This document shows, in pieces, positions 1 through 11,932 of a stretch of 64,000 bases of DNA. Below the pieces are notes generated by a model that worked only from the letters and a program-made list of their open reading frames with translations, made no database searches and was not told where the DNA came from. Every line of letters begins with the position of its first letter. The stretch's first letter is position 1. A program made the translations under genes and the position numbers. Source of the stretch: Rosa chinensis (lineage: Eukaryota > Streptophyta > Magnoliopsida > Rosales > Rosaceae). Location of the stretch: positions 11,078,400 to 11,142,399 of the forward strand of contig NC_037093.1 of NCBI RefSeq assembly GCF_002994745.2. The letters run 5' to 3'.

Positions 1-810
1 CATTAGATAGCGTGATGAGAAAAAGAGATGGTAATATCGCCTTATGGCGCAAGGCTTCTCACAAAACTCTCTGAAATCAACTACGAGAAGACATTGTTAA
101 GCCCCGAATTTAGAATAAAGAAATTCAAATCCGAAAAGCGATAACTTAACAAGCACAAGAAAAACACATAGAAATTTTTTCATTTAAATTAAGCAACTAA
201 CAAACTGAGCTCACAATGTCAATACCGATTCATTCTTTAGAGTCACATATTACATTACAGATAGTTTATAAATTAAACTGAATGACAATTCAATAAGTAA
301 ACACACCCACCACAACTCACTACACAACGGAAGACTTAAAACTAAGAGTACCATTCGACGTCCAGGCTACCAAACGTACACCTCAGCTTCGACGACGATT
401 AATCAATATTCTAACCTGCACAATAAACCCCACACCATGGAATAGTGCGCCGGGTTGAAACAACAAACCCGGTAAGCTTTTGCAAGCTCGTGTGAGTAAA
501 CTCAATTAAAATGACTCACGTTACGCGTGCTTATAATTTCTCAACTCTTGAGATAAATTAAAGCAACAACATTTAACTCCACAAAACACAACCAAACATA
601 CAAAACCATCATTCATTTGTCTCAACAAAAGTAGTTGTCACCTCAGTGACGTTTCAAATTTTTTTTAGTCTCGACAACACAACCACGAAATCACACTTCT
701 TTCCTCACAACATAAAGCATTTATCACCACAATGACGTGATAAAACATTTCTTGACTCACTACGAGTCTCAACCACAACTGCACTCACATCATTAAAGTA
801 AATAAAACCA

Positions 811-967
811 GTAATCCCTGCTTAGAAAATTAGTTCAGGAGATCACTAAGAGCACACAATCCAAAATCATAGTAATCCCTGCATATAGTTTAGTTCAGGA
901 GATTACATTAAAACCAATCAATTCAGAAAACGGTAATCCCTACGTATAATTTAGTTCAAGAGATTAC
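811..967. repeat. Three imperfect palindromic repeats in the LTR
   Basis: Three units of about 36 bp, at roughly 811-846, 871-906 and 931-967, each start with GTAATCCCT and end with GAGATTAC or a close variant. The ends of a unit are near-inverted copies, so each could form a hairpin. Spacing is about 60 bp. They could be repeated regulatory sites of the LTR; that is inference. Confidence 0.6.
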
Positions 968-1341
968 GAAAGACAATAGCAATTTAATAATAGAAATAAA
1001 CTAGAAACAATACACCATCAACCATTGATACACTAATCACTCAACAGCCACAACCCACATCGTTTACACACAATCATCACGCAAATCATCTCACATATCA
1101 CCACACTGATATCACAAACGATTGTTTCCTCAACTCTAACAACCTCAAAACAATAATGAAGTCATTTTCCAATTATTGTTTTCTCAACTCAAAACCATCA
1201 TCAAAATCGTACACATTTCAATCAACGCTCAAACCGACAAAAATCTCTTTTCTTTCAAATTCCATTTATTTTGCTCAACATCAAATCGCACAACAAAAGT
1301 GAACAACACACCCAATTCCACCAAGATATATATTTTTCACG

Positions 1342-1344
<3 letters not shown>

Positions 1345-1376
<32 letters not shown>
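1345..1376. repeat. (AT)16 microsatellite
   Basis: Sixteen uninterrupted AT units inside the solo LTR. Confidence 0.95.
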
Positions 1377-1383
<7 letters not shown>

Positions 1384-4255
1384 GTCATCCACTCAGGGAT
1401 GCCACTAATACCAACTATAGTTTTACAAATTATACTTCTTGAAAATCATTTTATATCAAAACATTGTTTTAACTTACCCATGAACCGTTGTCAATCAAGT
1501 TCATATATTTTAAAACAAATAATTTGTTTCGAAAACGATTTCACAATTTAATGATTAAACCGAACAATAATGTAACTCGGTTCGTAAATGAACTACGTAG
1601 ATTTACTCACCTCTAATCCAGCTGCGTCTTCGTAACAGCTCAAAAATAACGATTCACAAATCGTTCGCCAATCAAATCCGTCAATCACCTAAACAAATAC
1701 GACCTTAACTTAGCAACCGATTCAATAAACACACTTAAATGACGATCCAATGGTTGGATCCACATCCGTGACCACACAAGGTCATCGGAACAGTTCTACG
1801 ATCAACATATCAGAATTACAAGTCGATCGGATGGTTTGATCCACACAGATCGGAACCGAAACAATCGAAAACCAGAAAATTCACAACTTGCTCATTCGAT
1901 TTCCAAAAATTACAAACTATATATCGAAATGATCGTATCAATGTGTAGAATAAAAAGAGGAACTGAAATTGTTCTTGGGGTGGCCGGAAGTGGCCGGAAA
2001 TCACCACCACAGTGGCGGCGGCGCCACCCACCCAAAGTCAAAATTAGACAAAAGTTCCTCATCTCAACTCTAATTACAACTTTCATAACTACACTAAAGT
2101 CAAATTATAAGCCAAATTGTCGAATTTTACCTCGATAGCTTTGAAACCCGAAGAACCCTAGTTTCCCAATCTTCAAAATTCGATCACCACGAGTTGAATC
2201 GTTGCAAGCCACCTTGGGATAAAGCTTCTACATCGTTTGGGCTCCAAAAGCCCCCAATAATCTCCGGCTATGGTGGCCGGAAACGTGAACTCCGACCAAG
2301 GCGATTTGCAGCCTCGCCGCCAAACTTCCCGGCCTTGCTGCGTCGTACACGGGCCGACCCACATCGTGAAACTTCACAGGGTTGTAGATAGGAGTGAGGT
2401 GAAGAAATAGGGATAAGAATCTCGGCCTATTGTGGCCGGATGACAGAGAATGAAGCCGGCAAAGTCGGCTGGGCGGAAACGAGGTCGGGCTGAAGAGAGA
2501 GAAAAAGTTTCCCGATTTGGAAACTTCTGATTTTTCTAATTTTTTTTCCTATTTAACCAAAATGGAAACTTTTTCCAAAGGTCATAACTTCTTCATACGA
2601 ACTCCGATTTTCGCGTTCCACATGTCCACAAACTCGTATCAACGCACTCTACAATTTTCGTGAAGAAAATTTTCACAGAATCCTAACGTATAAAATGTCA
2701 ACCTTCGCACCCCTCCTAAAACCATACTTTTCAAATAATTAATCGTCCGAAACACTTCCGCTCCATTCACGATCCTCGAAATCATACCAATGAACACTTT
2801 AATAATTCCTGAAGCATTTAGGAATTAATAACAAATTTTCGGGGTATTACAGACATAGTCTCTCATAATGGATGTCATTGCACTCCATTACCTTGTCCGT
2901 TTGGTAGTTTCTGAATAACTGAACATACAGCTTACGAATGTGGTCACAACATACCTTTATGGGGATCTAGATACAGAATATAATAAAGGTTCTTCTGAAC
3001 TTCATTTACCCAAGTCAAGTGGCTCTAGACCACGGAGCGCGTTTGCAATGAACTTGAAATGCTCACAAAAGTGACTACTTGATTGGGAAGGGATATGATG
3101 AACTATGCCCGCGCGTTTCCATGACAAGTACCGGATTTGCAATTATCACGGTTTATGTTGATAAACATAATTGGAACCCTTGAGAGATAAGGGAAACCTT
3201 TGAACACCTGAAATCTGAGTTTGAGATGAAGGATCTTGGGAGAACACAGTTTTGTATAGATTTAGAACTTGTATACCGTGTTAATGAATGCTTTGGCATT
3301 TTGATAAAGTCAAGATGCACTCCCATGACCATCCGTAGTCTTGACCCTAAGAGGGATACGTAGTCTTGACCCTAAGAGGGATACATTTCATCCTAGGGAT
3401 GATGACGAAGACGTGTTAATTGGTAGAAGTGGCTTACCTAAGTGCAATAAGTGCATTATTGTACTTAACAAAATGCAAGACTGGACACCTCATTTGTTAT
3501 GAACTTGTTGGCTAGATGTAGTCATGCGCCAACGCGATGCCATTGAATTCGTGTAAAGACAATCTTTCGATACTTAAAGGGTATAATAGATATGGGCTTG
3601 TTTTATCCCTACAGAGAGAAGAGGAATGACAAAATTATGGGATCGAACCCCATACGGCAAAGCGCCGCCATCTACACCGCCATGGCCGGCCATGTCGCCA
3701 TCGCCAGCACTGCTGCAGCCACCAAGGGTGGCCAACCTCACCACCTACCTTACATCAAAATGATGGTGATGTTTTGATAGGTTTTGCTGATGCAGGACTC
3801 TGACCCTCACAAAAGTCGCTCCCAAACGGATTATGTCTTTACCATGGAAAGTACCACGATATCTTGGAGGTCTACAAAACAGACTCTTGTTGCTATTTCC
3901 TCGAATCATGCAGAGATTATTGCTCTACATGAAGCTATGTGTGAATGCATATGGCTAAGGTCTGTAATTAGACATATTCGAGGAACTTGTGGTTTGAAGT
4001 CTACCACAGATGACCTACATGCATTTATGAGGATAATGCAGCTTGTATTGAGCAAATGAAGTTAGGTTTCATCAAGGGCGACAACACCAGGTATATATCG
4101 CCTAAGTTCTTTTATAATCAGTGACAACAATCACTTCTAAAGATTGAAGTGAATTAAATCCGATCAAATGATAATGTAGCGGACTTATTCACTAAGTCAT
4201 TACCTAAATCCACTTTCGAGAAATATGTGAAGAGCATCGGATTGAGAAAGTGATA

Positions 4256-4623
4256 TGTATTCTCCATAATTACTCTGTAGGAAAAGGAAGATAATGATGA
4301 AACAGTTGCTTATTAATTACACAGCTAAGAAAGGAGTTGTTCGAAGTTGAAGTTATTAATAAAGGTACGTTTTTGTCCAAAAATATAAATTATGGTACGT
4401 TATATTAGATTACTGCTAATGAATGAGATTATTTGTCATAATTCCTTGAGGTTGTATCGGCTAGTGATGACGTTTTTTTTACCTTCCTTCATATTCCTGA
4501 TGCATGTAAATTGCATAAATAGTTATTGTTGTTAGTGATAACACATATTGAGAAGAAAATTTTACTTTCAAAAGAAAAGGAGAATTGAAGATCCAGAAGA
4601 ATACAACACTCAATTAGCTAGCC
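4256..4623 (+). promoter_or_regulatory. Intergenic stretch with TATA-like box for the defensin-like gene
   Basis: AT-rich sequence between the Copia remnant and the defensin-like gene. A TATA-like cataaata at 4514-4521 lies about 100 bases before the ATG, a usual spacing. No other gene was seen. Confidence 0.4.
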
Positions 4624-5001
4624 ATGGCTATGAGGTTATCTGGTTTCATGCTCATGCTCTTCCTGATCTGTTCGACTGCAACTTCGTACGAGTGTAAGTC
4701 TCTCATACTCCTCTGCAATTTATTTAAGCATGAATCATTTTCAAATGTGCAGTGATAGAGATGTAATTAAAGTTTGATGAATATTGCAGATGTTGACCCA
4801 AGAACGCACATATGTTATAGGGGACACAAAGATGGTCCAAAAACTTTATGTATGAAACAATGGGTCACTGGATTTGCATTCTGTATAGAAGAGTGCAAGA
4901 AAATGGGTTACCCTGCCCCTCGAGGTGCATGCAGTTTGGGATTTTTCGGTTTAGGGGACAGATGTTTATGCATGAAATCTGTACCTTGTGAAGACCTTTA
5001 A
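4624..5001 (+). CDS. Defensin-like (CS-alpha-beta) secreted peptide
   Basis: Two exons, 4624-4693 and 4790-5001, with a GT-AG intron (GTAAGT donor, TTGCAG acceptor) give a 93-residue protein. Exon 1 codes for a signal peptide (hydrophobic residues 7-21). The mature part has eight cysteines at 32, 44, 55, 59, 71, 82, 84 and 90, with the CX3C and CXC spacing of plant defensin-like proteins that fold with four disulfides. Such peptides are secreted and act in defence or cell-cell signalling; which applies here cannot be told. The intron just after the signal peptide is typical of this family. An ATG at 4774 is not the start because it would drop the signal peptide. Reading frame intact. Confidence 0.85.
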
Positions 5002-5142
5002 AGTTGGAAGAAATTGTAAAAATTAACTCAAGTAGAGAGGAACATAATGTATGTTATTTCCTACAGATCCTCCGTTTTTAAAACTCTGTTATTAGTTATA
5101 GTTGAGTTCATTTTGGACATTTATGCAAGATTAGAAAAAGTT

Positions 5143-5382
5143 TCATTTGATGAGAATGCATCTTGCTGTGATCCATCAAAACCATCAACCTTAAAGCAAG
5201 CAATGAACGTAAAAGTATATTCCTGTTGGAATACCATTAATCTGTAAACACTCAACAAGAATTATCTCATGATGTCAATTAGTCATCTTAGCAAACTCAT
5301 TAAAACATCTTCATTGTAATATTCAAGTAACAATAACAATGAAGCTCGGATCCTTACTCTGACATCCGTAATAGCATAATGT
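5143..5382 (-). pseudogene. Cyclase pseudogene copy B, 3' end (exons 5-6)
   Basis: Reverse-strand 5143-5268 matches the last exon of the intact cyclase at 26251-26376 (PTGIY, VHCL, ending TGA at 5143-5145) but is frameshifted. Reverse-strand 5358-5382, followed by a GTAAGG donor, is the 3' part of exon 5; its 5' part lies at 11456 to about 11501, on the other side of the Copia insertion. Only these two exons are recognisable. The copy is a partial tandem duplicate lying just downstream of copy A. Confidence 0.75.
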
Positions 5383-5698
5383 TGATAGTCATGGTACCAG
5401 TGAAGACCTAGGGTTTGTTAAGAAGAACAACGAAATGGAGAAGAAGGAAGTTTGAGAGAAAAGTGTATACTCGTATATTGATTCTTAATACTTCATTACC
5501 TAGAATGAGAGAGCAGTTTGCTATTTATACACCACGTAAAATAGCCTACACACACCTAACTAATTAACCTAATCAGCTAATTAGTAACTAATTAACTAAT
5601 TAGCTGACGAAAGAGACTTAATGACTGGAACCAGCTGGTATGAAGCACGTGTCCAAATAGTTCTTGAAACTTCCAGAGATTTTGGTAGTCAACTAACA
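5383..5698 (-). repeat. 3' LTR of Copia 1
   Basis: 316 bp, TG...CA ends. A TATAAATA box lies on the minus strand around 5520-5527. It keeps 8 bp (one copy of a short TAATTAGC-type repeat) that the other LTR lacks. Confidence 0.95.
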
Positions 5699-8600
5699 CC
5701 CCTCCTCAAGCTCAGCTAGGGTAACTAGTCTGAGATTGACAGAATGTGTCCGAAAGATAGGTGAAGGTAACCCTTTTGTCAAAATATCAGCAGTCTGTTC
5801 TGTGGTGGAAACATATTCCAAGCAAAGATCATTGTGATGCACACGTTCTCGAACAAAGTGAAAATCATTATCTAAATGCTTGATCTTGGAATGAAAGACT
5901 GAATTAGATGCTAAGGCCAGAGCTGACAAGTTTTCACACTTAAGTAGAGGAGCATGAGAAATCTTAATCTTCAAATCACATAACAAGTGCCTGATCCAGC
6001 TAACCTCGGCAGCAGTGTTGGCTAGACTTCTGTATTCAGCCTCAGTGGAGCTTCGTGACACAGTACTTTGCTTCTTAGATTTCCATGATACCGGACACAA
6101 ACCAATGTATACAACAAATCCAGTGGTAGAACGCTTCTGTATAACCTCGCCAGCCCAATTAGCATCACAGAAAGCTTTGACATCCACAGTATTTCTCAAG
6201 GCACCAGTAGAACTATCGAAGAGACCTTTATGCAATGATCCCTGTAAGTACCTTAAGATTCTTTTAACTGCAGCATAATGCACATCAGTAGGGCTTGTCA
6301 TGAATTGACAAACAGTGTTGACAGCATAAGCTATATCAGGGCGAGTGAAGGTTAGGTATTGTAAAGCACCTACAATACTTCTGTAAGCAGTGGGATCCTT
6401 AAGTGGAGTACCTTGATCCTTTGTCATTTGATAATGAGGAAGACAAGGAGAGCTACACGATTTGATAGTATTCATTCCTGTCTTTGCAAGCAGATCCTTA
6501 GCATACTTGGTTTGACTGAGAAATATGCCATGTTGCACTTTGTTTACTTCCAATGCGAGAAAGTATGTTAATGCACCTAAATCCTTCATGTCAAAGACCA
6601 TACTTAGTTCAGAGATAACCTCATGAATACCTCTAGAGTCTGAGCCTGTAATCACTATGTCATCTACATACAGTAGTAATGCAATCATTCCTTTTGTAGT
6701 GTGTCTAACAAAGAGGCTTGGATCAAAGTGAGAAAATGTAAATCCAAGACTTGGTAAGAAACTTGTAAACTTCTCATTCCAGGCTCGTGGAGCTTGCTTT
6801 AGACCATAGAGAGATTTTCTTAGTAAGAACACATACTCAGGATGTTTAGGATCAACAAAACCTTGAGGCTGGGCCATATAAACTTCTTCCTTCAAGTCTC
6901 CATGTAGAAATGCATTTTTAACATCTAATTGTCTTAACTCCCAGTTGTTCATAGCTGCAAGTGCCAATATAACTCTTACTGTGCTATGCCTTACAACAAG
7001 ACTAAAATTCTCATCATAATCAAGACCTTTAGCTTGACTGAATCCTTGAGCTACTAACCTGGCTTTGTATCTTGAAATAGAGCCATCTGGATTTTTCTTA
7101 ACCTTGTATATCCACTTGCTTCCCACAATGTTTCTATTCTTGGGACATGGAACAAGAGACCAAGTACCATGCTTCCTTAGGGCATCAATCTCCTCCAACA
7201 TAGCTTGATCCCATTCAGACCTACCATTAGCTGCCCTGAAAGACTTAGGTTCAACAACATCACTAATATCTGATATAGCAGTGAAGCCACTAAAAAAAGG
7301 ATACTCATCATAGAGCTTTTGTTGTGTAATGGCAGAGAAATAATAATAATCTTCAAAAGTTTTCTGTTTGACTATCCCATTTTTGGCTCTAGTCATCATA
7401 CTGTGATCATTGTAATTCTGGTTCACAATGAACTCCAATTCCTGGGGTAGATTTTCACCATTAATATTTCCACCAAATTGTAAAGCAGTAACCTCACTTG
7501 TATTCAGACCATCAACTGGAGTAGCTACAAGTTGAACAACATTATTCACATCATTCTCCTGATCAAGATGATCAGCACTTCTTATTTCAGGAACACCAAC
7601 AACAATATCATCACTTTGACTGACCCTAGAAACATTCTGCTCACAGGTTCTCACTTCATCAGTACTATCAGTAGTTTGATTAGCACTTGCCTCTACTTCT
7701 ATCAACACATCATTAGTAGCTTTTACTCCAATGCTTATATCACCACTGCTTACACTATTACTACCATCACCATTGTCCCCCTCCAACTCAGTGGGGACCT
7801 CACTGAGTGGAACTGTAGAATGAAGGACAGGCATGTCCCTGGGAAGAGTAGTGGGAGGTGTAGATGAGGGAAAGAATGTGACAGGATCAACAGGAGAAGA
7901 CACACATGAAGAAGGAGATAGAAAGGGAAAACACTCATCATGAATGACATGTCTAGATAACCACAGTTGTTATGAGAGATGCTATAACAGAAGACTCCCT
8001 TGTAGCCAAAGGCATATCCTAAGAACACACATTGTGTAGTCCTGGGATCTAATTTGTCATGAGTATAAGGGCGAAGATATGGATAACAAGAAGAACCAAA
8101 CACCTTAAGTTGAGAGACATCTGGAACCTTGTGAAACAGTAGCTCATAGGGAGAATGCATATTGAGTGACTTGCTTGGCATCCTATTGATAAGATAGCAG
8201 GAATGAGCTACACTGTGAAACCAAAAATGTTTTGGGAGACCAGCAGTAGACAAAAGGGAAATGGTTGTTTCTACAATGTGCCTATTCTTCCTCTTAGCAA
8301 TTCCATTTTGCTGAGGAGTATAAGGGCAAGTAATGTGATGCAGGATTCCTTTAGAAGCTAAGAAATTATGGAAAGCTTTGCTATTAAACTCACCCCCTCA
8401 ATCTGTTTGAAGAATTTTAATTGTGGAATCAAACTGTGTATGAACATAAGCACAAAATTTCACAAATTGAGCAAGAACATCTGATTTATTAACAAGTGGA
8501 TAAATCCACACAAACTTTGTACAATCATCAATGAAGGTAATATAGTACTTATATCCTTCAAGAGAAAGGCAGGGAGCAGGTCCCCACACATCTGAGTGTA

Positions 8601-10551
8601 TTTTATGAAAAGGATGTGGACTTTTGGTTACTGAAATGGGAAAAGGTAGTCTATGCATCTTGCCTTCCAAGCAGTGTGTACAAACAGTACTAGAAGCTGA
8701 ACTAGGTGACTTTATTTGAGAACAAGATAACATTTTGGACAATATGGGTTGAGTGGGATGACCTAAACGCTGATGCCACACAGGATATGATATGGAAAAG
8801 CCAAGTAAGGCAGTATGAGACAACTCAGGTATGGAAGTAATAGATGGTGTCTTGAAGAGGAACAGACCCTCCTCACTACTCTTTCCTTGATAGAGAACAG
8901 TTTTGGATGCCTTGTCCTGCACAGCAATATCATTCTCATCAAGTGTTATAAAGCAATGATTATCTCGACAAAGTTTTGTAAAAGATAGCAGATTCATAGC
9001 AAGATTAGGAACATGCAACACTTTGTGAAGTCTCAAGATATGATCAGCAGGCTTGATATAACCAGAACCAGTATGTGCTATATTCAAACCTGTACCATTA
9101 CCAATGGTAATTTTGTTGTCAGAAGTGTATGGTTGAGCAATTGTAAGATTTCGAAGATCAGAGGTCATATGGTGTGTAGCTCCAGAATCTCCTACCCACA
9201 CTTCATTGTTGGCATGAGCATTTGTTGTAGTAGATGTGCCAGTTTGATTCATAGAGAAGCCAGAAGTTGATGTTGAAGCACCACTGCTTGGATGGAAGCC
9301 ACCAGGAAAGCAAGAGTTGGATGCTCTAGTTGATACAAGATATCCACCTTGAGATTGTTGAAAGCTACTATTGTAACCTCCAGAAGATTGAGCAGCTAAT
9401 GCAGTAAGAGATGCAGGAGGATCAGATCCTTGGCAGGCAAAGTTGGTCCTATGTGTGCAATTCAAAGCAACATGACCTTTTAATCCACAGATTTGACAAG
9501 TTAGAATGGACAAGGATGGATATCTAGCTGGTACATCAGTTCTGTAGAAATAGTTAGCAGCAGTGTGACTCTTCTTAGAGCAAATTTGACACTCAGGTGT
9601 GAGTGCATTGCTTGATGGCCTGGCTGAAGGTGCTTGCTGGCCTTTATACTCAGGATTTTGATAGCATGTGCTTGTGAGATGCCCATGTTTGCCACAGATT
9701 TGACACTTGTGAACACGAAAGCATGTGTCCACAGTATGACCTCTTTTCCCACACACTTGACATTCAACACTACCACCACTTTGTTTTCCACTCTTGGCCT
9801 TACTGTCATCCTTGAGACTCCATCCTCTGCTATCACCATCTCTCTCACCAGTCCTGGTTTCATCTCCTCTAGCTATCATGGCACTCATGTTGGAATGAAA
9901 AGAGAAACTTCCCTCAATGCGCCTTTCTGCAAAGAGTAATTGGGACCTCAAATCACGAAGATTAATTGGTGTCTCTCTTCCTTCTATCACAGTTCTAACT
10001 GTTGAATATTCTTCAGGCAGTCCATTTAAAATAACAATGATCACATCTTCATCAGGAATAGCAACTCCAACAGATAGCAATTGGTCACAAGCACTTTTCA
10101 CACGTTGCAAGTACTTCTGAATAGATTCACCACCTTTACGAAGTGTTTGTAACTCTGTCTTTAGTTGCATGATGCTCACTCTTGACACAGCAGAAAAATG
10201 TTCTTGAAGGGCAAGCCAGGCTTGTCTAGATGTCTTGCAGCTAATAATCACGTCCACAATGTCTTCATTCAGTATTGCCATAAGCAGGCTCAATAATGCC
10301 ATATCAGTTTGCTTCCAGACATTACATGCTGCAGTTTCTTCACTAGTGACTTCACCTTCAGTTGTAAGAGCATATCGAGGAGGTGCTAACTCTGTACCAT
10401 CATAGTAGCCAAAGAGGCCAGCAAGAGTGGACTCAAACTGAAAACTCCATTTGATGAAGTTTCTTTCTCCAAGTCGAATTGTGACCATACTCAAAAGTGA
10501 GTGCACATCCGAGTGAGTAAGAGCATGTGTAGTAATAACACGAGGTGCCAT
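5693..10551 (-). pseudogene. Copia 1 gag-pol polyprotein, two lesions
   Basis: Single Gag-Pol frame from ATG 10551. In order: gag with three intact CCHC zinc knuckles and one damaged (9457-9762), aspartic protease with WVGDSGATHH (about 9200), integrase zinc region and core, reverse transcriptase with YVDDIVITG (about 6650), and RNase H with SSTEAEYRS and ADILTKGLP near the end. Lesions: a TGA at 8396-8398, directly after the integrase aspartate in LQTD and before GGEF, and a one-base-type frameshift near 7965 in the linker after integrase. The stop lies at 5693-5695 inside the LTR. The upstream in-frame GTG at 10578 is not taken as the start. All other motifs look intact. Confidence 0.9.
5699..5709 (-). 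promoter_or_regulatory. Polypurine tract of Copia 1
   Basis: Minus-strand TTGAGGAGGGG directly abuts the 3' LTR. It is also coding: the pol frame runs through it and its TAG stop is formed by the first bases of the LTR. Confidence 0.85.
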
Positions 10552-11130
10552 TAATAGTTCTTCTGCAAGATTAGACACGATGCTTCTACAGTAGATATCA
10601 AATGTAACAGTCTTAACAATTTCTAGAGGATACTAATTCGAAACATGCAGATTCAGTAGAGTGTACACAGATCGACACTATTTTTGCTCAGAATTTTCAC
10701 TCAATTTACTCAATCACAACTCAATTTACTCGATTTGCTCTGATTTAGCTATCAAACAACACAATCTTTCCTCTAGTTTTGCTCTACATGCAATTGAACT
10801 CCCTGATTTTCATTCCACACTTAACTCACACAAGTTTTGCTCAATTAATCACAGTGCTCAAGATTTACACACGTTTTTGCTCATTTGTTCAAGATCACAG
10901 TGCAAAGTACATAGATCACTACACAAAGCATCAGAGACAAGGGCAATTCACCTTAGATGTTCAGCAAATCACAAGAGTAGCTTGAAGTTGAAAGACGAAG
11001 CAAAGCCTCACTCGATCTAGGCTCCAGAGAGAATCGAAGCTCCAAATCACAGTACGACTGAATCAAGAATTGAGATTTCACTAAGATAATGGATGCGGAA
11101 GCATGAATCACAGGTCCTGGATCTATGAGG

Positions 11131-11142
11131 GCTCTGATACCA
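11131..11142 (-). promoter_or_regulatory. Primer binding site of Copia 1
   Basis: Minus-strand TGGTATCAGAGC lies directly inside the 5' LTR and is complementary to the 3' end of plant initiator methionine tRNA, the classic Copia primer. Between it and the gag ATG is an untranslated leader of about 580 bp. Confidence 0.95.
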
Positions 11143-11450
11143 TGATAGTCATGGTACCAGTGAAGACCTAGGGTTTGTGAAGAAGAACAACGAAATGGAG
11201 AAGAAGGAAGTTTGAGAGAAAAGTGTATACTCGTATATTGATTCTTAATACTTCGTTACCTAGAATGAGAGAGCAGTTTGCTATTTATACACCACGTAAA
11301 ACAGCCTACACACACCTAACTAATTAATCTAATCAGCTAATTAGTAACTAATTAACTGACAAAAGAGACTTAATGATTGGAACCAGCTGGTATGAAGCAC
11401 GTGTCCAAATAGTTCCTGAAACTTCTAGAGATTTTGGTAGTCAACTAACA
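11143..11450 (-). repeat. 5' LTR of Copia 1
   Basis: 308 bp, TG...CA, with a minus-strand TATAAATA around 11280-11287 as the likely element promoter. Confidence 0.95.
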
Positions 11451-11455
11451 AATGT

Positions 11456-11501
11456 AACTAAATGTATCAACAAAATTAAGCTGCAACGCCGATATGTGAG
11501 T
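11456..11501 (-). pseudogene. Cyclase copy B, exon 5 5' part
   Basis: Continuation of exon 5 from 5358-5382 across the Copia insertion. The joined 71-base length equals that of exon 5 in copies A and C. It aligns with the exon in copy A (shared GTTGCAGCTT-type core) but is full of substitutions and stops. Confidence 0.6.
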
Positions 11502-11932
11502 GAGACATATTTAGAGAAGATGTGAGGGTTTTATAGATTTTCATTTTTGGAGTTCAAAAAGACTCAATCAAGAAGGTATTGTGGAGATCGGATACCAATT
11601 CAGATAGGTTGACATGCCATCAAGAATGTGCTATATGAGATACCGTGTCGAGAGATCCTTTTGTGGATGTATATAGAAATTAAGTAATTAATTAACCAAC
11701 GAGCGTGTATCCTTCTCTAGCAATTGAATATATTGACCACGATGATAATTTAGTAAATTGACGATAAAAACCCAAAATTCTAGGAAAGCAAGGGTAACAA
11801 GAATGCCCAAGACACAATAAAGACTAAAAAAAATGCAAAACAAAAGATCAAGACCAGACAAGATATGTGTATGAGGATACAAGTTTTATTTTTACGATTA
11901 GCGTGGCTGTTGAAAACCTAAACCCTAAGTGC
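11502..11932. other. Spacer between cyclase copies A and B
   Basis: About 430 bases of non-coding AT-rich sequence between the stop of copy A and exon 5 of copy B. No exons 1-4 of copy B and no other gene were recognised. Confidence 0.5.

Larger units (their letters stand above)
95..2851. mobile_element. Solo LTR, 2.76 kb, inserted in Copia RT
   Basis: The segment begins TGTTAAGCCCCGAATTT and ends AAATTTTCGGGGTATTACA, so the ends are inverted TG...CA. It is flanked on both sides by gacat (90-94 and 2852-2856), the 5-bp target duplication of an LTR element. No internal coding region or second LTR exists, so this is a solo LTR left by recombination. Removing it restores the reading frame of the Copia RT. 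Size and termini suggest a Ty3/Gypsy family. Orientation is uncertain; the minus reading, which starts TGTAATACCCCG, looks more typical. Nothing inside is convincingly coding. Confidence 0.85.
1..4255 (+). pseudogene. Decayed Copia pol fragment (RT to RNase H)
   Basis: Positions 1-94 and 2857-4255 are one Copia polymerase fragment. The reading AQGFSQ near base 50 continues across the solo LTR into the RT core (MDVIALHYLVRL at 2869-2904), when the 5-bp duplication is counted once. Further on are the region around GLFYPYREK (3595), the RNase H segment with TISWRSTKQT (3858) and the terminal LFTKSLPKSTFEKY (4187-4228). Many stops and frameshifts break it and no LTRs flank it. It resembles the RT-RNase H end of the Copia at 45745-50192, so both probably belong to one family. 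A 25-bp tandem duplication sits at 3335-3384. Not functional. Confidence 0.85.
5383..11450 (-). mobile_element. Copia LTR retrotransposon 1, nearly complete
   Basis: Complete minus-strand Copia with two LTRs (5383-5698 and 11143-11450), a perfect 5-bp target duplication aatgt (5378-5382 and 11451-11455), an initiator-Met-tRNA primer site and a polypurine tract. By hand count the LTRs differ at about nine positions plus an 8-bp gap, so the insertion is fairly young. It landed inside exon 5 of cyclase copy B. Gag-pol has one nonsense codon and one frameshift, so it is just non-autonomous. Confidence 0.95.

Noticed and set aside
811..967. CRISPR-like array of three repeats
   Set aside because: Plant nuclear DNA; the repeats are imperfect palindromes within an LTR, with unequal spacers and no cas genes.
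4774..5001. Defensin-like gene starting at ATG 4774
   Set aside because: It starts inside the intron and lacks a signal peptide; the exon at 4624-4693 joins in frame and supplies one.
10661..11020. Plus-strand open frame in the Copia 1 leader
   Set aside because: It is antisense to the untranslated leader and has no domain or codon pattern.
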